A DNA stretch of 64,000 bases from Gymnothorax reevesii (GCA_029721435.1 CM056578.1:13144313-13208312); one strand, 5' to 3'. Positions 24,011 through 36,797 are shown, counted from the first letter of the stretch. The notes: generated by a model from the letters alone, not told the origin. Numbers and translations are program-made.

Positions 24011-24275
24011 AGCTGCTTTCACATCAGACATGAAACAAATTTTTCGCAGGACAGATTAGCCTACATTCAAAGTCAATACAAAGACACAAATACACGTTAT
24101 GGGCACGTCAAGCCGATTTCACACCGGACGCAAAACGAATTTTTTGCACGACAGATTAGCTACATTCAAAGTCAATGCAAAGACACGAATACAGGTGTTA
24201 TGGGCGCGTTAAGCAGCTTTCACACCAGGCGCAAAACAATTTTTTTGCACTACAGATTACATTCAAAGTCATGAC
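24011..24275 (+). repeat. Tandem repeat, ~100 bp unit, 2.6 copies
   Basis: Units start at about 24011, 24111 and 24212 with AGC-GCTTTCACA(C/T)C-type sequence and share the phrases 'cagattag', 'acattcaaagtcaat' and 'caaagacac'. The first two units are 100 and 101 bp; the third is partial. Confidence 0.8.
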
Positions 24276-24599
24276 CACTGATCAGCTACTATGTTAGTGC
24301 ATGTTTGCATGTTAGTTTGCATGCTCTGCTAATTAAAAATGGTCCTGGTTAACTTATATGCAGCAATTATGGTCGGTATGCTTGTGTTACTTCGGCAGGC
24401 ATCAATGTGACAGTTTCATCATAACATTGCCTGATTGTTGCCACTACAGTTGAAGCTAAACAGAGAGGTGCTGTATGTGTCTACCGAGTTGGTTGCTGTT
24501 AGACCAGACGTAGGTTTCGCAGAGCTTGGGGTGCGTTTTTGGGTGCTTATGAAATGATCGTTTTACTTATCCATGACCGGGGTCAGCCTGATACATCTT

Positions 24600-24855
24600 C
24601 AATGTCTGGGCAAGCTCTCTGATACTACCGGTGAGAGCAATAGGGAAGAGCACAGGCTATAATGTGTTCAGTATCACAATCGATTTCTCTGCGTTGCCAT
24701 CGATTGAATATTAAATTCTTTCCTGTAAAAGTGATTGATTCGCTAGCTCCACATAAGCAACGGTTCACGCAGACGGAACTTACGGTCTGTAAAACCTGTA
24801 TTATGTTCATGACATAACCGGAGCTCTGTCTAGCTCTCGCACGCTATCCATAATG
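24600..24855 (+). repeat. Older duplicated block, copy 2
   Basis: Matches the block at 23745-24010 in order and orientation (GCAAGCTCTCTGATACTACC, TCCACATAAGCAAC, GAGCTCTGTCTAGCT, GCTATCCATAA). The tandem repeat lies between the copies. Confidence 0.5.
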
Positions 24856-25690
24856 CACCCACTTTCCGCAGGAAAAGCAGGTCACTCTGAAGCAATTAGT
24901 AAACCATTACCATAGGCAATTTCCAAGCTTGGAGCTTTCGCCCCTTCGTCATATACCAGCGCGGAAGCTGTTCGTTTCTCCACGCCAACAACACACCACA
25001 GCTATGCACACAAACCAGCAGGTCCTAATACACACCAAAGCAGTCCATAAGCTGTTGGTCCACTTTTAGCTGCTCCTCACTGTCCATGTTTCCCTCTAAA
25101 CTCAGACCCGCCGGATTGCTATGGTTTCCAGTCTACACTTGAGCATGTCGACCCGTTCTACAAATGTGTCTCTATGGGGTGGATTCTAGCTTTGCCTGCA
25201 TCCTAGCTACAAAGAAGGAAAACCACTGTACAAACTAACTGTTGCCGTAGCGAACTGTAGCCGATAGCAAATTCGTGCTTGAGACTTTCGCACTGCGTCC
25301 TCCACTTTCGCCGTTGCGCCTATTAGAACAATTTCAATAGATCTATACACATGTACTGCATTAGATTGCAGAATATGCCCGTCGATTCCTCTGAAGCCGG
25401 ACCAGGAAAACTGCGTTCTGCTGCCTCGTCCCACCTAGATCCGCCCTCCACAGAGCTGGCCAGTCAGAAAAAAGTGGGCACACGGGGAGTGGAGGCCATA
25501 GCGGAAGAGCCACCCCAATGAGGCGTTTCAGGCAGAGGCTACTATGGGCTACAAATGGGGTTTTTTGAGGTTGGCAGTATGAGTGAAATAAGTACCCTTT
25601 TTTTACTGTGCGTGATCAGGAGTACTCTAGGTGAGTAAAATACCAATATATAAACCTATAAAAATAGTATATTAGGTCACCTTTAAGCTG
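24856..25690. other. Unclassified, relatively GC-rich sequence, possibly repeat interior
   Basis: This stretch is richer in GC and CpG than its flanks and ends near 'ttaggtcacctttaa', a type of ending seen in fish DNA elements. Together with the duplicated blocks it could be the rest of one composite repeat. No coding frame has family features. Confidence 0.3.
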
Positions 25691-26144
25691 GCATGATTAA
25701 CAATCAAACAATTTAATCGACTGAGAGACCAAGACCAATGGTGAATGGTGGTAAAAGTGAATGTCTGTTGCCTACATTTAAAAAACTGATATGGCATTGT
25801 AAATCCAAAACTTTTGCTTACTTTGCAGCATTTATTTTCGCCATCCTTAAGATTGTCTCTCAACTGTGCAACTTGCCTTACAGCGCCCTTTAGCCATGAC
25901 AACATTCAGAATATAGAACAGATTCCAGCAGTCAGGCAAACTATTTTACGCAAATTTGTGCTGCTTATGAGCAACACAAGTCCAAAAATTATAGATATCG
26001 ATATTTTAAGTTGTCAGTTATGCACAGAAGACACCTCATAATTTTGCAATGCATAACAATCCTAACAAAAGTAAATTAGACTGTCGTCAGGCTTAAAACG
26101 TGCACATCAGGGTAGTTTAAAACTGTAAATTGCCAATAGGTTTG
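25691..26144. other. Intergenic sequence, nothing recognised
   Basis: AT-rich, no coding or repeat features that I can support. Confidence 0.4.
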
Positions 26145-26265
26145 AGTGTGAGTGTCAGGTGTGTGAGTGTACCTGCATGTGCATATGTGTGTGAGTGTGT
26201 GCATGTGTGTGTGTGTGTGTGTGTGTGTATGCGCGCACGCATGCATGTGTGTGCGCGTGCTCTGG
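26145..26265. repeat. TG/TGCA microsatellite
   Basis: Imperfect TG repeats with a pure (TG)n core at about 26205-26228, followed by GCGCGCACGCATGCATG. Confidence 0.9.
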
Positions 26266-26444
26266 GATTGACTGGTGAACTTTACAGGGTGTGTTCCCAT
26301 TTCTTTCCCTATGGGTGCTGTAATAGATAAAATTCCAATGGATATTGGGTTATGATTCAAACGCATTCAAATACTGATTTATAAAGCGCAGCATTGAGTT
26401 GGGAGGTATAACAAGCCACTTGATATTTTTTGCGGCCGTATATC

Positions 26445-26517
26445 ATTTGCATAACTTAGTTATGAATCACAGTTATGTCCTACTTTGACACACAACGTTC
26501 TTATTTTGCATGCAAAT
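26445..26517. promoter_or_regulatory. Pair of octamer (POU-factor) motifs in opposite orientation
   Basis: ATTTGCAT lies at 26445-26452 and its reverse complement ATGCAAAT at 26510-26517, the second within the palindromic TTTTGCATGCAAAT. Both are exact matches to the octamer site bound by POU-domain factors. Surrounding sequence (26380-26540) is free of recognised repeats. Regulatory function is inference. Confidence 0.3.
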
Positions 26518-26884
26518 GAAGCTCGGGGAGATGAGTGCCTTTTGCAGGTTCAGTTAACTGGTTAGAAATTCATGGGTTTGTGTTAAACTAGAGCTTCCTT
26601 TAGCTCAGACAATTTGGGTGTCTCTAATGTATTTCTCTTCCGTGACATTGGCCTAGCAAGACGAGTATAACCTCTCTCTTAATCTCTCTCTCCCTCTCTC
26701 TCTCACTCTGCATCTCAATTTCAGTTTCAAAACAATTTCGTAGCCACATTTCATCATCTTGCTGGACCATTACAGAAAAACTGCAATGTTAAGAAAGTAC
26801 AAGGCAAAATATTGAAAATAATCACATCCAGACTTCACATCTGTAAATGAATGCATCCCTTGTGAAAAAATACCACAAAATTCT

Positions 26885-27150
26885 ACAGTAAAAATGCTAC
26901 TTTTCTCTTAGTAAATATGGTATTTTTGCAGAATTACTATAGATATACTATAGTAACTCTGTAGTTTACTATAGTGATGCTCAAGTAAATCACAAAAGTC
27001 AAACTCTACTATAGTAAACTATAGCAATGATATTCAATCACTAAAGTATGTTTGCAACAAACTATAGTTTACTGTATTAGAGTGTAGTTTACAATAGTTT
27101 ACATCAATTTTACTGTAGTAAGCTATAGATAACTATTGTAAATTTTATAA
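26885..27150. repeat. TATAG/TTTACT-rich foldback repeat
   Basis: Many copies, on both strands, of ACTATAGTTTACT-like words (for example near 26940-26975, 27005-27025, 27060-27075 and 27085-27130). The region can fold on itself in several ways. It looks like a non-autonomous foldback element; exact ends are not clear. Confidence 0.5.
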
Positions 27151-27522
27151 GGGATAAGATAGCACCTGATAAAGGGACAACACCCTTTCCCTTACTCTGA
27201 CTTTCTCGCTCTCTCTCTGTCCATGGACTAACTGTACTGTGTAAGATTGTTTGGTTAGAGATAGATCACTGGTGATACTTCAAAAGAAGAGCTAAGAGAT
27301 TTCCTTCTCTGTTTTGCATACCATGGACTTCATCAAACAATATCCTCATCCTCAGGCCCTTCATTTGGCATCATATGAATATGAAACACAGAGCGAGCTC
27401 TGGGATTTCAGTGGCGAGGTACAGGTAACTAAGGGCAACCACTCAGTGCCTGCAGATTGACATTAAAGAAAAATGAACGGATTGGTCAATGATGTGCCAG
27501 TGAGCACCGAGGCCTGATGCCA

Positions 27523-28008
27523 AGGGTGCTTTCACACTGGCCTCTTTTGGTTTGGTTGAATCGCACCAGAGTTCATTTTTCTTCTTGTTACGGTTGTTTG
27601 GTTCGGTGTGAAAGCAGCGATCGTATCAGAGATCGCTCCAAAAGCATACTAAATCAAGCGGTACGCTTTCAACTGAACTCTGGTGCAGTTCGTTTACAGT
27701 GGATTATGCAAATGGAATATCCAGCGAACCAAAGAGAGGAAGTGAACCATAGACAGGTCCTGGCCAATCAATGAGCTGGGTTTTGTCCTTCCTCACGCTT
27801 TTTTTCTTCCTTGTCAGTGCTCATTTCGGGCAATGCTGCCCCAAACGAGCAGCTGTTGTAACTGCATGACGTTGTCCAGGCGGTTTGGTCTGCTTTCAAA
27901 AGTGCAGAATGAAAGTGAACCAAACCAAATGAAGGTGTTAAAATTTTCAGCACTCCTCGCCCAATGAAACCGAGTCCCCCGGTGTGAATCCTGGTGTGAA
28001 AGCGCCCT
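27523..28008. mobile_element. MITE-like element with GGTGCTTTCACAC inverted ends
   Basis: The left end reads AGGGTGCTTTCACACTGG and the right end, read in reverse, AGGGCGCTTTCACACCAGG. The ends are thus inverted repeats 486 bp apart. The interior holds further inverted pieces (ACCAGAGTTCA near 27567 against TGAACTCTGGTGC near 27673). It has no transposase. Overlapping open frames on both strands (27517-27774, 27768-28122) are products of this repeat. A target duplication is not obvious. Confidence 0.65.
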
Positions 28009-28154
28009 AAGACAACCCCACCCCATCCCCATTTCTTTCCATAATGGTACATCAAACACAGCATGGAATAATGCTGACAAACTCACACACAAGCCCAAAT
28101 GCCAGCCACCACTCGTTTGCACTCAGTCTCACGCAGTGTTTCTTTCACATACAT

Positions 28155-28158
28155 AAAA

Positions 28159-28189
<31 letters not shown>

Positions 28190-28250
28190 CATACTGGACC
28201 TGCCACACAGTCTCTGCCATCGATACACACAGACACACACACACACAAAA
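28155..28250. repeat. (AC)n microsatellites
   Basis: A pure AC run at about 28159-28182 and a second, ACAGACACAC-type run ending near 28246. Minus-strand frames over them encode Val/Cys runs and are not genes. Confidence 0.9.
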
Positions 28251-28510
28251 AGCTTCATCATGAAAAACTCTAGGATACCCAACAAATCCAATAAAATATA
28301 TTGGATACGGCTCACTCCGCTGTAACGCCTCAATATGTCTCTCGTAAAAGTCAGAGGGACCCCTGCAGGTGATTCTCCCCTCTGGCAGTAGCGGCACCAT
28401 CTCCACCGTGTAATTGTTGTTTGATTGAGCGCTTTATGGCAGAGTTTTTTTTTTTTTAACAGAGAGGAATCGGCCAACACGTCTTCGAGTTTTTTCTTTA
28501 TATATAAAAT

Positions 28511-28560
28511 CAGTGGCGGCTGGTGAACTGGCGATAGGGGAGGCTGAAACCCATCCCTTG
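28511..28560 (+). mobile_element. hAT-like terminus (CAGTGGCGGCTGGTG)
   Basis: CAGTGGCGGCTGGTGAACTG is typical of the end of fish hAT elements. I found no matching inverted terminus within the next kilobase, so only one end is supported. Confidence 0.35.
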
Positions 28561-29818
28561 AAAATAATGACAGGTCATGACCTGTTTTCAATCATTCATT
28601 TAAATTACCATTACAAAAGCTCAGAAAACATTAACAGCTGTGGCCAGTTTTCATTAATAACGCATACTTAGCAACTCTCATGCATTTCGCCTGAGTCTTA
28701 GTGGTATATTCACGTTCCTCTGCTGTAGTCAGCAATTATTCAATCAACGCGTCTGTAAGAGATTCTCGCACGGAATTTAAGTATCCACCCATAATAGTAT
28801 TGTAGCCACCCAAATAAATACCATGTCTTCGTCAAGCTAAAGGATGTTTTGGCCGAATAAAAAATTGGTTGGCTATCCTCTACATTTGAATATACACTGT
28901 ATGGATGTGTATATACACATCCCGATGTACCTCAGACGATAGCTGCAAGCTATGACTCAGTTCGACGAAAACGGATGTTAGCAACAGTTCGACAAGAAGA
29001 AGACCGGCGAGTCCGTTGAACCACTATGAATCAGGGGAGATAGAACGTTTAGGGATTAAGGTGGATATGAGCAGCGTAGACGTGACCTCTGGCTGAGCGA
29101 AGACGGCAGTCTAAGTAAATGGGAGGGTCCCTAGTAATTCGAGAATGCCCATTGGTTAGTTTCACATCAGAATAGACTGGGAAAGGAATGCACCAATCAC
29201 TCATAGTGATAGATAGATGAAGTACACATAAAGCTGTCACTTAATGGCTGTCTACCTCCGGCTGTGAATCATGTGGGATATGGTAACGCCCCTGTCAATG
29301 CGTGAGGTCACAGATGTGCCTGATTAGAATGCCTAGTAGAAAACATTCTAAATGCTGATCCAACAATCATGACGCTATTAGAACACTGGTTAAGAATTAC
29401 ACCAAAAGAAAAAAAAATCCTGGATGGTCATGGCAGTGAAAGAGGCGTAGTGGTTGCCCTCTCTGATGGAAGAAGTTTTTGTTCCAGACACTCGTGCTCA
29501 TTGGCATTTGCGACGTGATGCATCGGCGATGCCCTTTAAGCACACACACACATTGGCAGTCAGCGCCGTCGTGCTCCATCCTCTGATATTTTCTAATGAG
29601 CTCATTATCGGAGGGCTGTGACAGGGCGAGACCTTTCTGATATGCGAACGACAGCGACAGAAGCAACTGCCAAGCCACAGTAACATCACCCTCATCCTAA
29701 GCTTCAGATGTAGACTCTTCCCAGGACAGGAGACTGATGCACTCTCATGACTCATACAACATCACACCTGGATGAATAGGCCAGGCTGAAAAGAGCTGGG
29801 AAGCCTGTTGAAAAGAAT
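28561..29818. other. Intergenic sequence, possibly the interior of a decayed hAT element
   Basis: No transposase frame or second terminus recognised. Overlapping minus-strand frames at 29397-29755 have no family features. Confidence 0.35.
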
Positions 29819-29854
29819 GATAATATGGAATGTTCCTGAACATTCCATATTATC
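29819..29854. promoter_or_regulatory. 36 bp palindrome containing a four-unit heat-shock-element pattern
   Basis: Two perfectly complementary 17 bp arms (29819-29835 and 29838-29854) flank a 2 bp centre. The core GGAATGTTCCTGAACATTCC (29827-29846) is four alternating nGAAn/nTTCn units with exact 5 bp phasing, the pattern bound by heat-shock factor trimers. The same core contains GGAATG/CATTCC words resembling TEAD sites. It could also be a chance or MITE-derived hairpin; no adjacent gene is visible. Confidence 0.4.
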
Positions 29855-32800
29855 CAGTGTTCCACTGCTTTCGATAACCAGAAGTAATAATGAGATCATC
29901 TTTGGAGGGTCAGTTAAGAACGTTCTGTAGTAATCTCTTAGGTCTTTTTATTCTGACAAGGACTGAATGAATGATTTTATTCTTGGGTCCTGCCACACAA
30001 ATGGCCCATCCAGGATTACATGACACTGATGCAGCAAAACATTTCAGCCTCAACTTCCAGTGCCATCATCACAAACGGCTAACTCCTTCCAGTAGGTTTA
30101 CAATAAACACATTACAATAAATATAATGTGATGCTGAACTCAACTTGTCCTCTTGATCCAAAAAACTAGTATCAAAAAACACCCAGAGAAATAATAATAG
30201 CAAATGTCACATCTGGTTCACGGCTCTTTACCATGCCATTTTTTTCTGCAAGCCCTTGCATTCTCCATTAAGTCAGCAAATAAAATTGGTTTATTTTTCA
30301 GTGACCATGCTAACATATCAGTATCCTGCATAATTTATTTTATGTGAACTTCATTAAATAATCTCAATCTTAAATCAAGATAACGTGGACAATGCAAAGC
30401 CAGAGGAATTTCACTTTCAATTTCATTCAGATCGCATCAGTTACTGTCTGTCTCTCTCACTTGCCCTCCCAACAGCCTACTTCTCCATGGAGAGGGAGTG
30501 TTCCTGTCCTAATCTGCACATACAACGGTGTTACCTGCTGGGGCAGGTTCTTTTATACAATTCTTGCCTCCAATTTCTTTCTTTTTTTAAATTAAGCCAC
30601 GAGTTCAGAGTTTTGACTTACTACGGATTTTGCACCTAAAAGGCCTGATTCAAAGCACTCTTAGTATAAAAGAAAGCAAATTATTATCTTAGAAGAAATG
30701 TTTCCGTGTGAGATTTTGATATTTTTCCAGTAAGCGCTCCATACCATGTACAATTGACAACAGTAATCTGAGACGGGACTGCCAACTTTCTTTAAAAGAA
30801 ACAGTAATAATATAATTATTTGAAATGTCAACGTGTTCATCCACTCTCGACATATTAATTTACTTGTGGCATTCTGGCCCTTTAGTTAAAAATTATCGCC
30901 ACAATATTCATGACACTTTCGATAAACATTTGTCCTGCACTTTATTATACAATGAAATGCAATTAATTTTGCTATTAATATTTATTAACACAACCACTCT
31001 TAGCCAAATACAAATAGAATTCATTGATGGCGACCACAAGAAAAGATATTTTACAGTGCGTAAATGGGAAATTGTTGATGAAGCCCCCACAACTGAATAA
31101 AATGCATTTTTCAGGGTAACATTCTCATTTTGTGAGAAAGAAATTTTTCAGCTCGAAGTAAAATAAATGCTAAGATTCTGGCTCAATTACATTTTTGTAT
31201 GTCACAACACTTATGCACTGCTGGAAACGCACACACACAAGCACACACACACATGTATATGGGTGAAGCCAAAAATGGCAAAATATTAAGCTTTTGCTCA
31301 AAATATTTGTGAGAATTAAACAAATACACTTCCACAACATTCCCTGGTACCATTTTTGATTAAACTTGATGCAGTAAAGTTTTTGTGAAAAGGCTGGAAC
31401 AGTTTTTGAACAGAAAAGTCAATTGATGCTTTGGAGTTCAGGAATTTACTGCAAAAAGGATTACTAGTTACTGCCCACAATTAAAAGTTGTTATTGTTTT
31501 CACTAAAGAGGAACAATCAGATGTTATTTTTCAACTCTGTAAAATCTGTCTGCAATTCAATCTACACGACTTAAACATTCAAACAAAGAAAAAAGCTATC
31601 CTATATCAAGTGACTTTATCTGTTTATTTAATTCTTGCCAAGACCATTCAAAGCTTCATGTCATTTTGGGTCCAGCTAATTTTTTTCTCCCGAGGAGTGT
31701 CGCACAGCATCCTTAGTTTTACATGTTTCGATTTCACTTCATTTCAATGCTATTAGTGGGCGTCTGGTCAAACATCCACTTTCCAGGGAATGTTGGCAGT
31801 CTTTGGAATTTCGAACTCTGAGTCAACTCAGGAACACTTAAATCATCTAACTCAGCGTGCACGAATACATGAATAAATAATGATAAAGCCCACTTTAGAA
31901 TAGAAAAATATATAAAATATTAAACTGCATACATGCATTTCTTTGCACAGAATTACTGCATTTTTACCAAGTTTAATTTTTCCCTTTTCTTCTCTGTCCT
32001 TTATGATCATTTTAAAATAAGGGTGTCGATCTTCCTGGGCAAACATTAGATGCTTGAGTTCGCAGATATTTTGGCCGTTGTTCATGTCATGGTAGATATT
32101 GACAGTGAGTTCATGTTTAGTAATGTGCAGTACTCTGGGGTAAACAAAAGTACTGAGGGAGTGGGGAGTAGTTCCACATCTACGCCACAAATCCTCGAGT
32201 ATTCGGACCATGACAAAACTTTAGCAGGCCATAACGCAAGTACGTTTCACTCAATATGGGCACAAAAATACTATATCACAATTGCAGACTTTTAACCCTA
32301 GTCCTGCCGGTCACCGATATTGAGGACCTTCACTCGTTCCCGTGTGCCGGTTGTGGATATATTGTTCCCTGGTTGCTATCTCCCGGTATGCCAGTTCTCA
32401 ATAAGCATTAGTCTAGAGGCAGGAATACGGTTGATTTGTTTTTTTAAGGTATAATTATACAGATATAACAGTTAATAAAAATGAAAATTGTCCAAAGACC
32501 TACAGACCCTATTATAAGAGTGTAATAATCAACTGTAAAAGCCCCTCTGATGTGTCCATTGCACTTAAAGTTTCCTCATCTTCCATCAAAGAGCTGCAGT
32601 AATATTTCAGTCAGAAGTCTGTCCACAATTCAGAGATTGACAGACATTGACCCCTGGTGACCCCCACCCTCCCCCTCCCCCATCTCCCCCCTCCCCTTCT
32701 TCCTGTCACCAGGCCAGTCAAGCAAATGTCAAGGTTGTCAGGGATAAGACATGCTTCAGCACATCGGGGGTTTTCATGTGTAGATCATTTTCATTCAGGC

Positions 32801-35800
32801 CTTGGGGTCTCACCAACTGTCATTCAAACTGCACGCGCCGGAAGCGCAGTCCAGATGGATCTAAGGCCTCATTTATAAAATCTTGCGAGAATTTAATGCT
32901 GAAATATCACCTGCATCTGAAATAAGACATGGGGAATGGTCAAAAACATCCAAATTTATAATAAAATTGTCGGTAGTTTGTGCTTAATTGCATGCAGTTT
33001 TTACTTAAAGCGTCTGAAAACCTAATTTCACAAAAACCCGTGTACTACGTTATTTGGGGTTGTCTGTGCATAATAGTGGACATACTAAAATATTAGAAAT
33101 TATGTCCAATTCAAATCCGAGATTTTATCTTTTCATATTTTGCACCTATTCTCTTACTGCAGTTCAACTGGGCGTGGTTTTCTAAGTAGGTTATTACGTA
33201 ATAAGCTAAACCAATGAAAATGTTTCTATCTGTCCATCCGTCTGTCCGCGTATTTGTCTGTCTCCCGCTATTCCCCCTATCATGTATGTTTGTATTATCT
33301 CCATTCAAAACGCACCAGTACATGATTCTCTGAACGGGACGTGTGCTCACGTGACGTGTGCTCACATTCTCACTTAGCGTGGTATGGTACTTCCGCTCTG
33401 GCTCGAATGTCTTATGCTGCGTTCAAATTAGCTTGTAAAAATGATGTTTCTCAGAACACAAGCAGTGACTTGCGTTCAAATCACCTTACAACCTGTGATC
33501 AGAAGCGGTGAACTGGTGACTAATTCAGTGGATCAATCTTCACCACAAAATGAGCAAAATGAGGCCAGACCAACACATTGTGAGCTAAACAGAAAAGAAT
33601 GTTTAATTTCATGTTTGCTTTATCAAATATTAAAACGAGCAACTTATTATTAACCTTTATGTCCCAGAGTTTGTTGTATTTCCATATCACAATGTTTCTG
33701 TCGTTTTGCCATTGGGAAGTTCACTTAATATTTTGATACCTTTATCATAGCCCATGATTCCGCCCCTGACAGACTGGCAGCAAATGATCGCTCTCCTTGC
33801 GTGTCTTTTTCGCAACCGGTAAGTGGTAATTTCACCATATTCAACATAGCGGTATGAATGCAGCATAATACCCTTATCCCACAACGAGTTTGGGTTGCTG
33901 TCTAGGATCTGTCTAGTGCATGCTGTGACTGGATATCGTGCCCTTTAGGTATAGTTGTCATTCGCGGCTGATCGGACAGACAGCCAATTGTTGACCAGTG
34001 ACAGTGCAAATGATGCTTTTCTTTCTTTCGTGTCGTTAGCCACACGATTTTGCTCATGCAGTAGCATTTTTAATTTCTTGGTTGGCTTTATGTCGGCTAT
34101 TGAACACACTCAAAAGAACAAATCCAGCTTCATTGTACTGGTCAGAAAAAACAAATGTTTGTCATGACTGAAGTGCTCAGCGCATTCACGGTTTCTGTAA
34201 TCCTACTTGTATCTCACTGGACAAAGCAATAAAAATGGATTCTTCAATTTGCAATAAGTACAGTCCAACCAGTGCATTTTTAATGGAGCTAAGTATACAG
34301 TGGACTAATACTGTACATCGGCGTTAGCACCTGAGAGCATATACTTTCAGCCATTGATGGCATCATCAGGCATTCTCCACAGGAACCCCTGCAAGTACAT
34401 TGTAGTTCTATTGGTCAGTAAGTGTTGATTTCACAACATGCATACTTGAGGATAAAACATGGAAATTATTTTCACTGAGAAGAACTGGTTGACTGGCGAG
34501 CTAATTACAATGCATTAATATTGTGCAGTACTAGCTAACGTTACAGTACCATCAGGCCGCCTTTGGGTGCATCCCTGCTAATGTTGAATTTTAGCTTACT
34601 CGGGAATAAAATATATTAATAATAATCATATAATAATAATATATATTCTCCATAATAAAGTTTAGAGTTTTGGCCATTTTTCTTCAAAGTCCCCCAAGCC
34701 AGCACAAACACGCATTAAATAAACTGCTTATTAAACGGTCAGAACATTCACCCTGTAATGGAAGATACCAGTCTCCTCTTCTAAGCTCACAAACCCATTT
34801 CAACACTTATAAGGAACAAGTACAACTCACTAACTCAGAAATATCTGAATTCTGAAATATACCTTATTTTAACAGAACAGACACACCACTTTCAGGGAAC
34901 AATCCATTGCCTCCCTGGATTCAAAAGAAACGTGCAATGAACGTACCAGGGGGTCCACCCAAATGCACGGGCAGTTCGCGTTTTAAATAGGAAAAAAACC
35001 TTGACATTCGACTTTGTTGAGTACATATACATTCCAAAAAAAAACAACAAAGTAGCAGCCTCACCTTTTTCATGAATCCCTCCTCCAGAGACCGTTGTAT
35101 CCAGTAGCAGGAACCCTCCGGTCCTGATTCATTTGAAATAATTCCAATTGACCATATCCTTATCTCATTTAATCCTGTAAATGTGACTGAACACTTCAAG
35201 GCCAGTTTTGCGAACGTGTTTTCTATGAATCGCGTCTATTTCAGCAATGTAATGTGCACAACGTGGACAGGATACAACCGAGCCTGCTGATACGCACACG
35301 TTTGTATGCTCTGTGTTTGTCCAATCAATGTGTTTCACTTACTCTAAATGTTTAAACACTCGGAAATTGGATAAGAAACAAGCCAATCAATTCATTGTTA
35401 CCAGGGGAGCTTCACGAGGGCATGAAGTGTATATCTACAATTACGCAGAAGAGCCTTAATGTATGATTGACTGATTGGCTATCAACGCCAGTACTTGGGT
35501 GGATATAAGGAAGCACTGAATTCGTCAATGAAGGAATCTACGCGTAAATCCACGGCAGGGAACAACAAATTTTTTTGTATGTGACGACTGTAATTAACAA
35601 TAGAATGTGAGAGAATCAATACCATGTCGATTTTTTGCCTCAAAATACGGATTTTTCTGAACCACTAATTGGAATACTGTTGGCACACTGTGGCTAAACT
35701 GGTTGCTACAGAGGATAACAATTTTTTCTGTGTCAAGATATCTTTTTTTAAACTGCTGGATCGATACTATGGGCAAGGATACTGACCAGTTTGCACATCA

Positions 35801-36652
35801 GGCTTAGATGAGGAGTTTAATTCATGCAGCTCTTGAAAAACAGGGCGTGGAGTGAACTTCCCCATATTCAAAACCGCGTTTGAGGTCTGCTTGCTTGTGA
35901 TTATTCAATAACTGATCCGGGGGTGCCGTCTAATGATCAAGTACAGTAACAGTGTGCTTAAATTTGCTGGTCTATAGACGCAGGCTTCTACATCTGCAGA
36001 AAGGGGTTAAGTGAAAATGTATTTAAAATCAAGTTTTTTTTAATTTATTTTTTTTTAAATAAAGTCCAAATTCACATATGAAAGTGCCATACATATTATC
36101 TTTGATAGTACAGACCTTGTATAAGTGAAACCCCTGGACGATGATAGTGTGAAAAAAAAGACTGTGATTCCTGCCATTTCCTCAGACTGTTATGATCCAA
36201 ACCAAGAATCAGAAGTGGTGGCGAAGTGCATCCAGAAGGAAGTACGTTTCATTTATAGTGATACAGTAACAATGGAATGGAGCCAAGCAGAGGAAAGCAC
36301 CGTTCAGTTCAGATGTTCAGGTGAAGTTGAGGAGACTTTGCCAATCGCTAGCTAGTTACTTTCCTGGATGACAGCCAGATGGAGTGAACACTTTTCCAGA
36401 GCCAAACTATTCCAGGGCAGGACGGAAAAGCTTAGGAGGAACGTGGTTCCAATCTTGATGACCATAATAAGATTAGGAGCTTGTTCCTAATAAACAAGAC
36501 AGAGGAACAGACTCAGACAGGAATGAACAAAAAGCAGTTTTGCAGCCCAGGACCCTTGACAGAGCCTTCGAATCATCAAAGGCTAATGCTGTCGAAAGAC
36601 AAAGAGTTAGGTACATTCGAAAAATGAAGGGCTCTATTTTAACAATCTAAGT
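29855..36652. other. Long intergenic stretch without recognised genes
   Basis: No coding region, RNA gene or complete transposon recognised. Minor features: an AT-rich, repeat-free block at 30780-31110 with homeodomain-like TAAT words; a short CA repeat near 31231-31253; a CCCTCCCC-rich tract at about 32662-32695; a TCTG/TCCG simple tract at 33226-33264; an (ATA)n tract near 34609-34650. Open frames here (the longest 119 codons, 31852-32211 minus) lack family features. Confidence 0.4.
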
Positions 36653-36797
36653 CAGGGGTCACCAACTCCGTTCCTGGAGGGCCACTATCCTGTAGGCTTC
36701 TGCTCTACCTGCTGTTCAGCACACCTGATTCAACTAATTAGCCACGTAGTTGCCCAGCTCGCGATCTTGTTAAGTAGCTAATTTGTTGAATCAGGTC
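36653..36797 (+). repeat. Common fish interspersed repeat ('TTCCTGGAGGGCCAC' type)
   Basis: Sequence of the form 'caggggtcaccaactcc..ttcctggagggccac..cctgattcaactaatta' is a very widespread teleost interspersed repeat. It abuts the LTR copy that follows. The class name is left open because I rely on general resemblance. Confidence 0.55.

Noticed and set aside
24011..24275. CRISPR-like array
   Set aside because: Units are 100 bp diverged tandem copies without short constant repeats and unique spacers, and the DNA is eukaryotic.
28083..28591. Overlapping minus-strand frames of 107 and 148 codons
   Set aside because: They run through CA microsatellites, giving Val/Cys runs, and the rest lacks any family feature.
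30825..31100. 91-codon frame in AT-rich DNA
   Set aside because: No family resemblance; an AT-rich non-coding block explains it as well.
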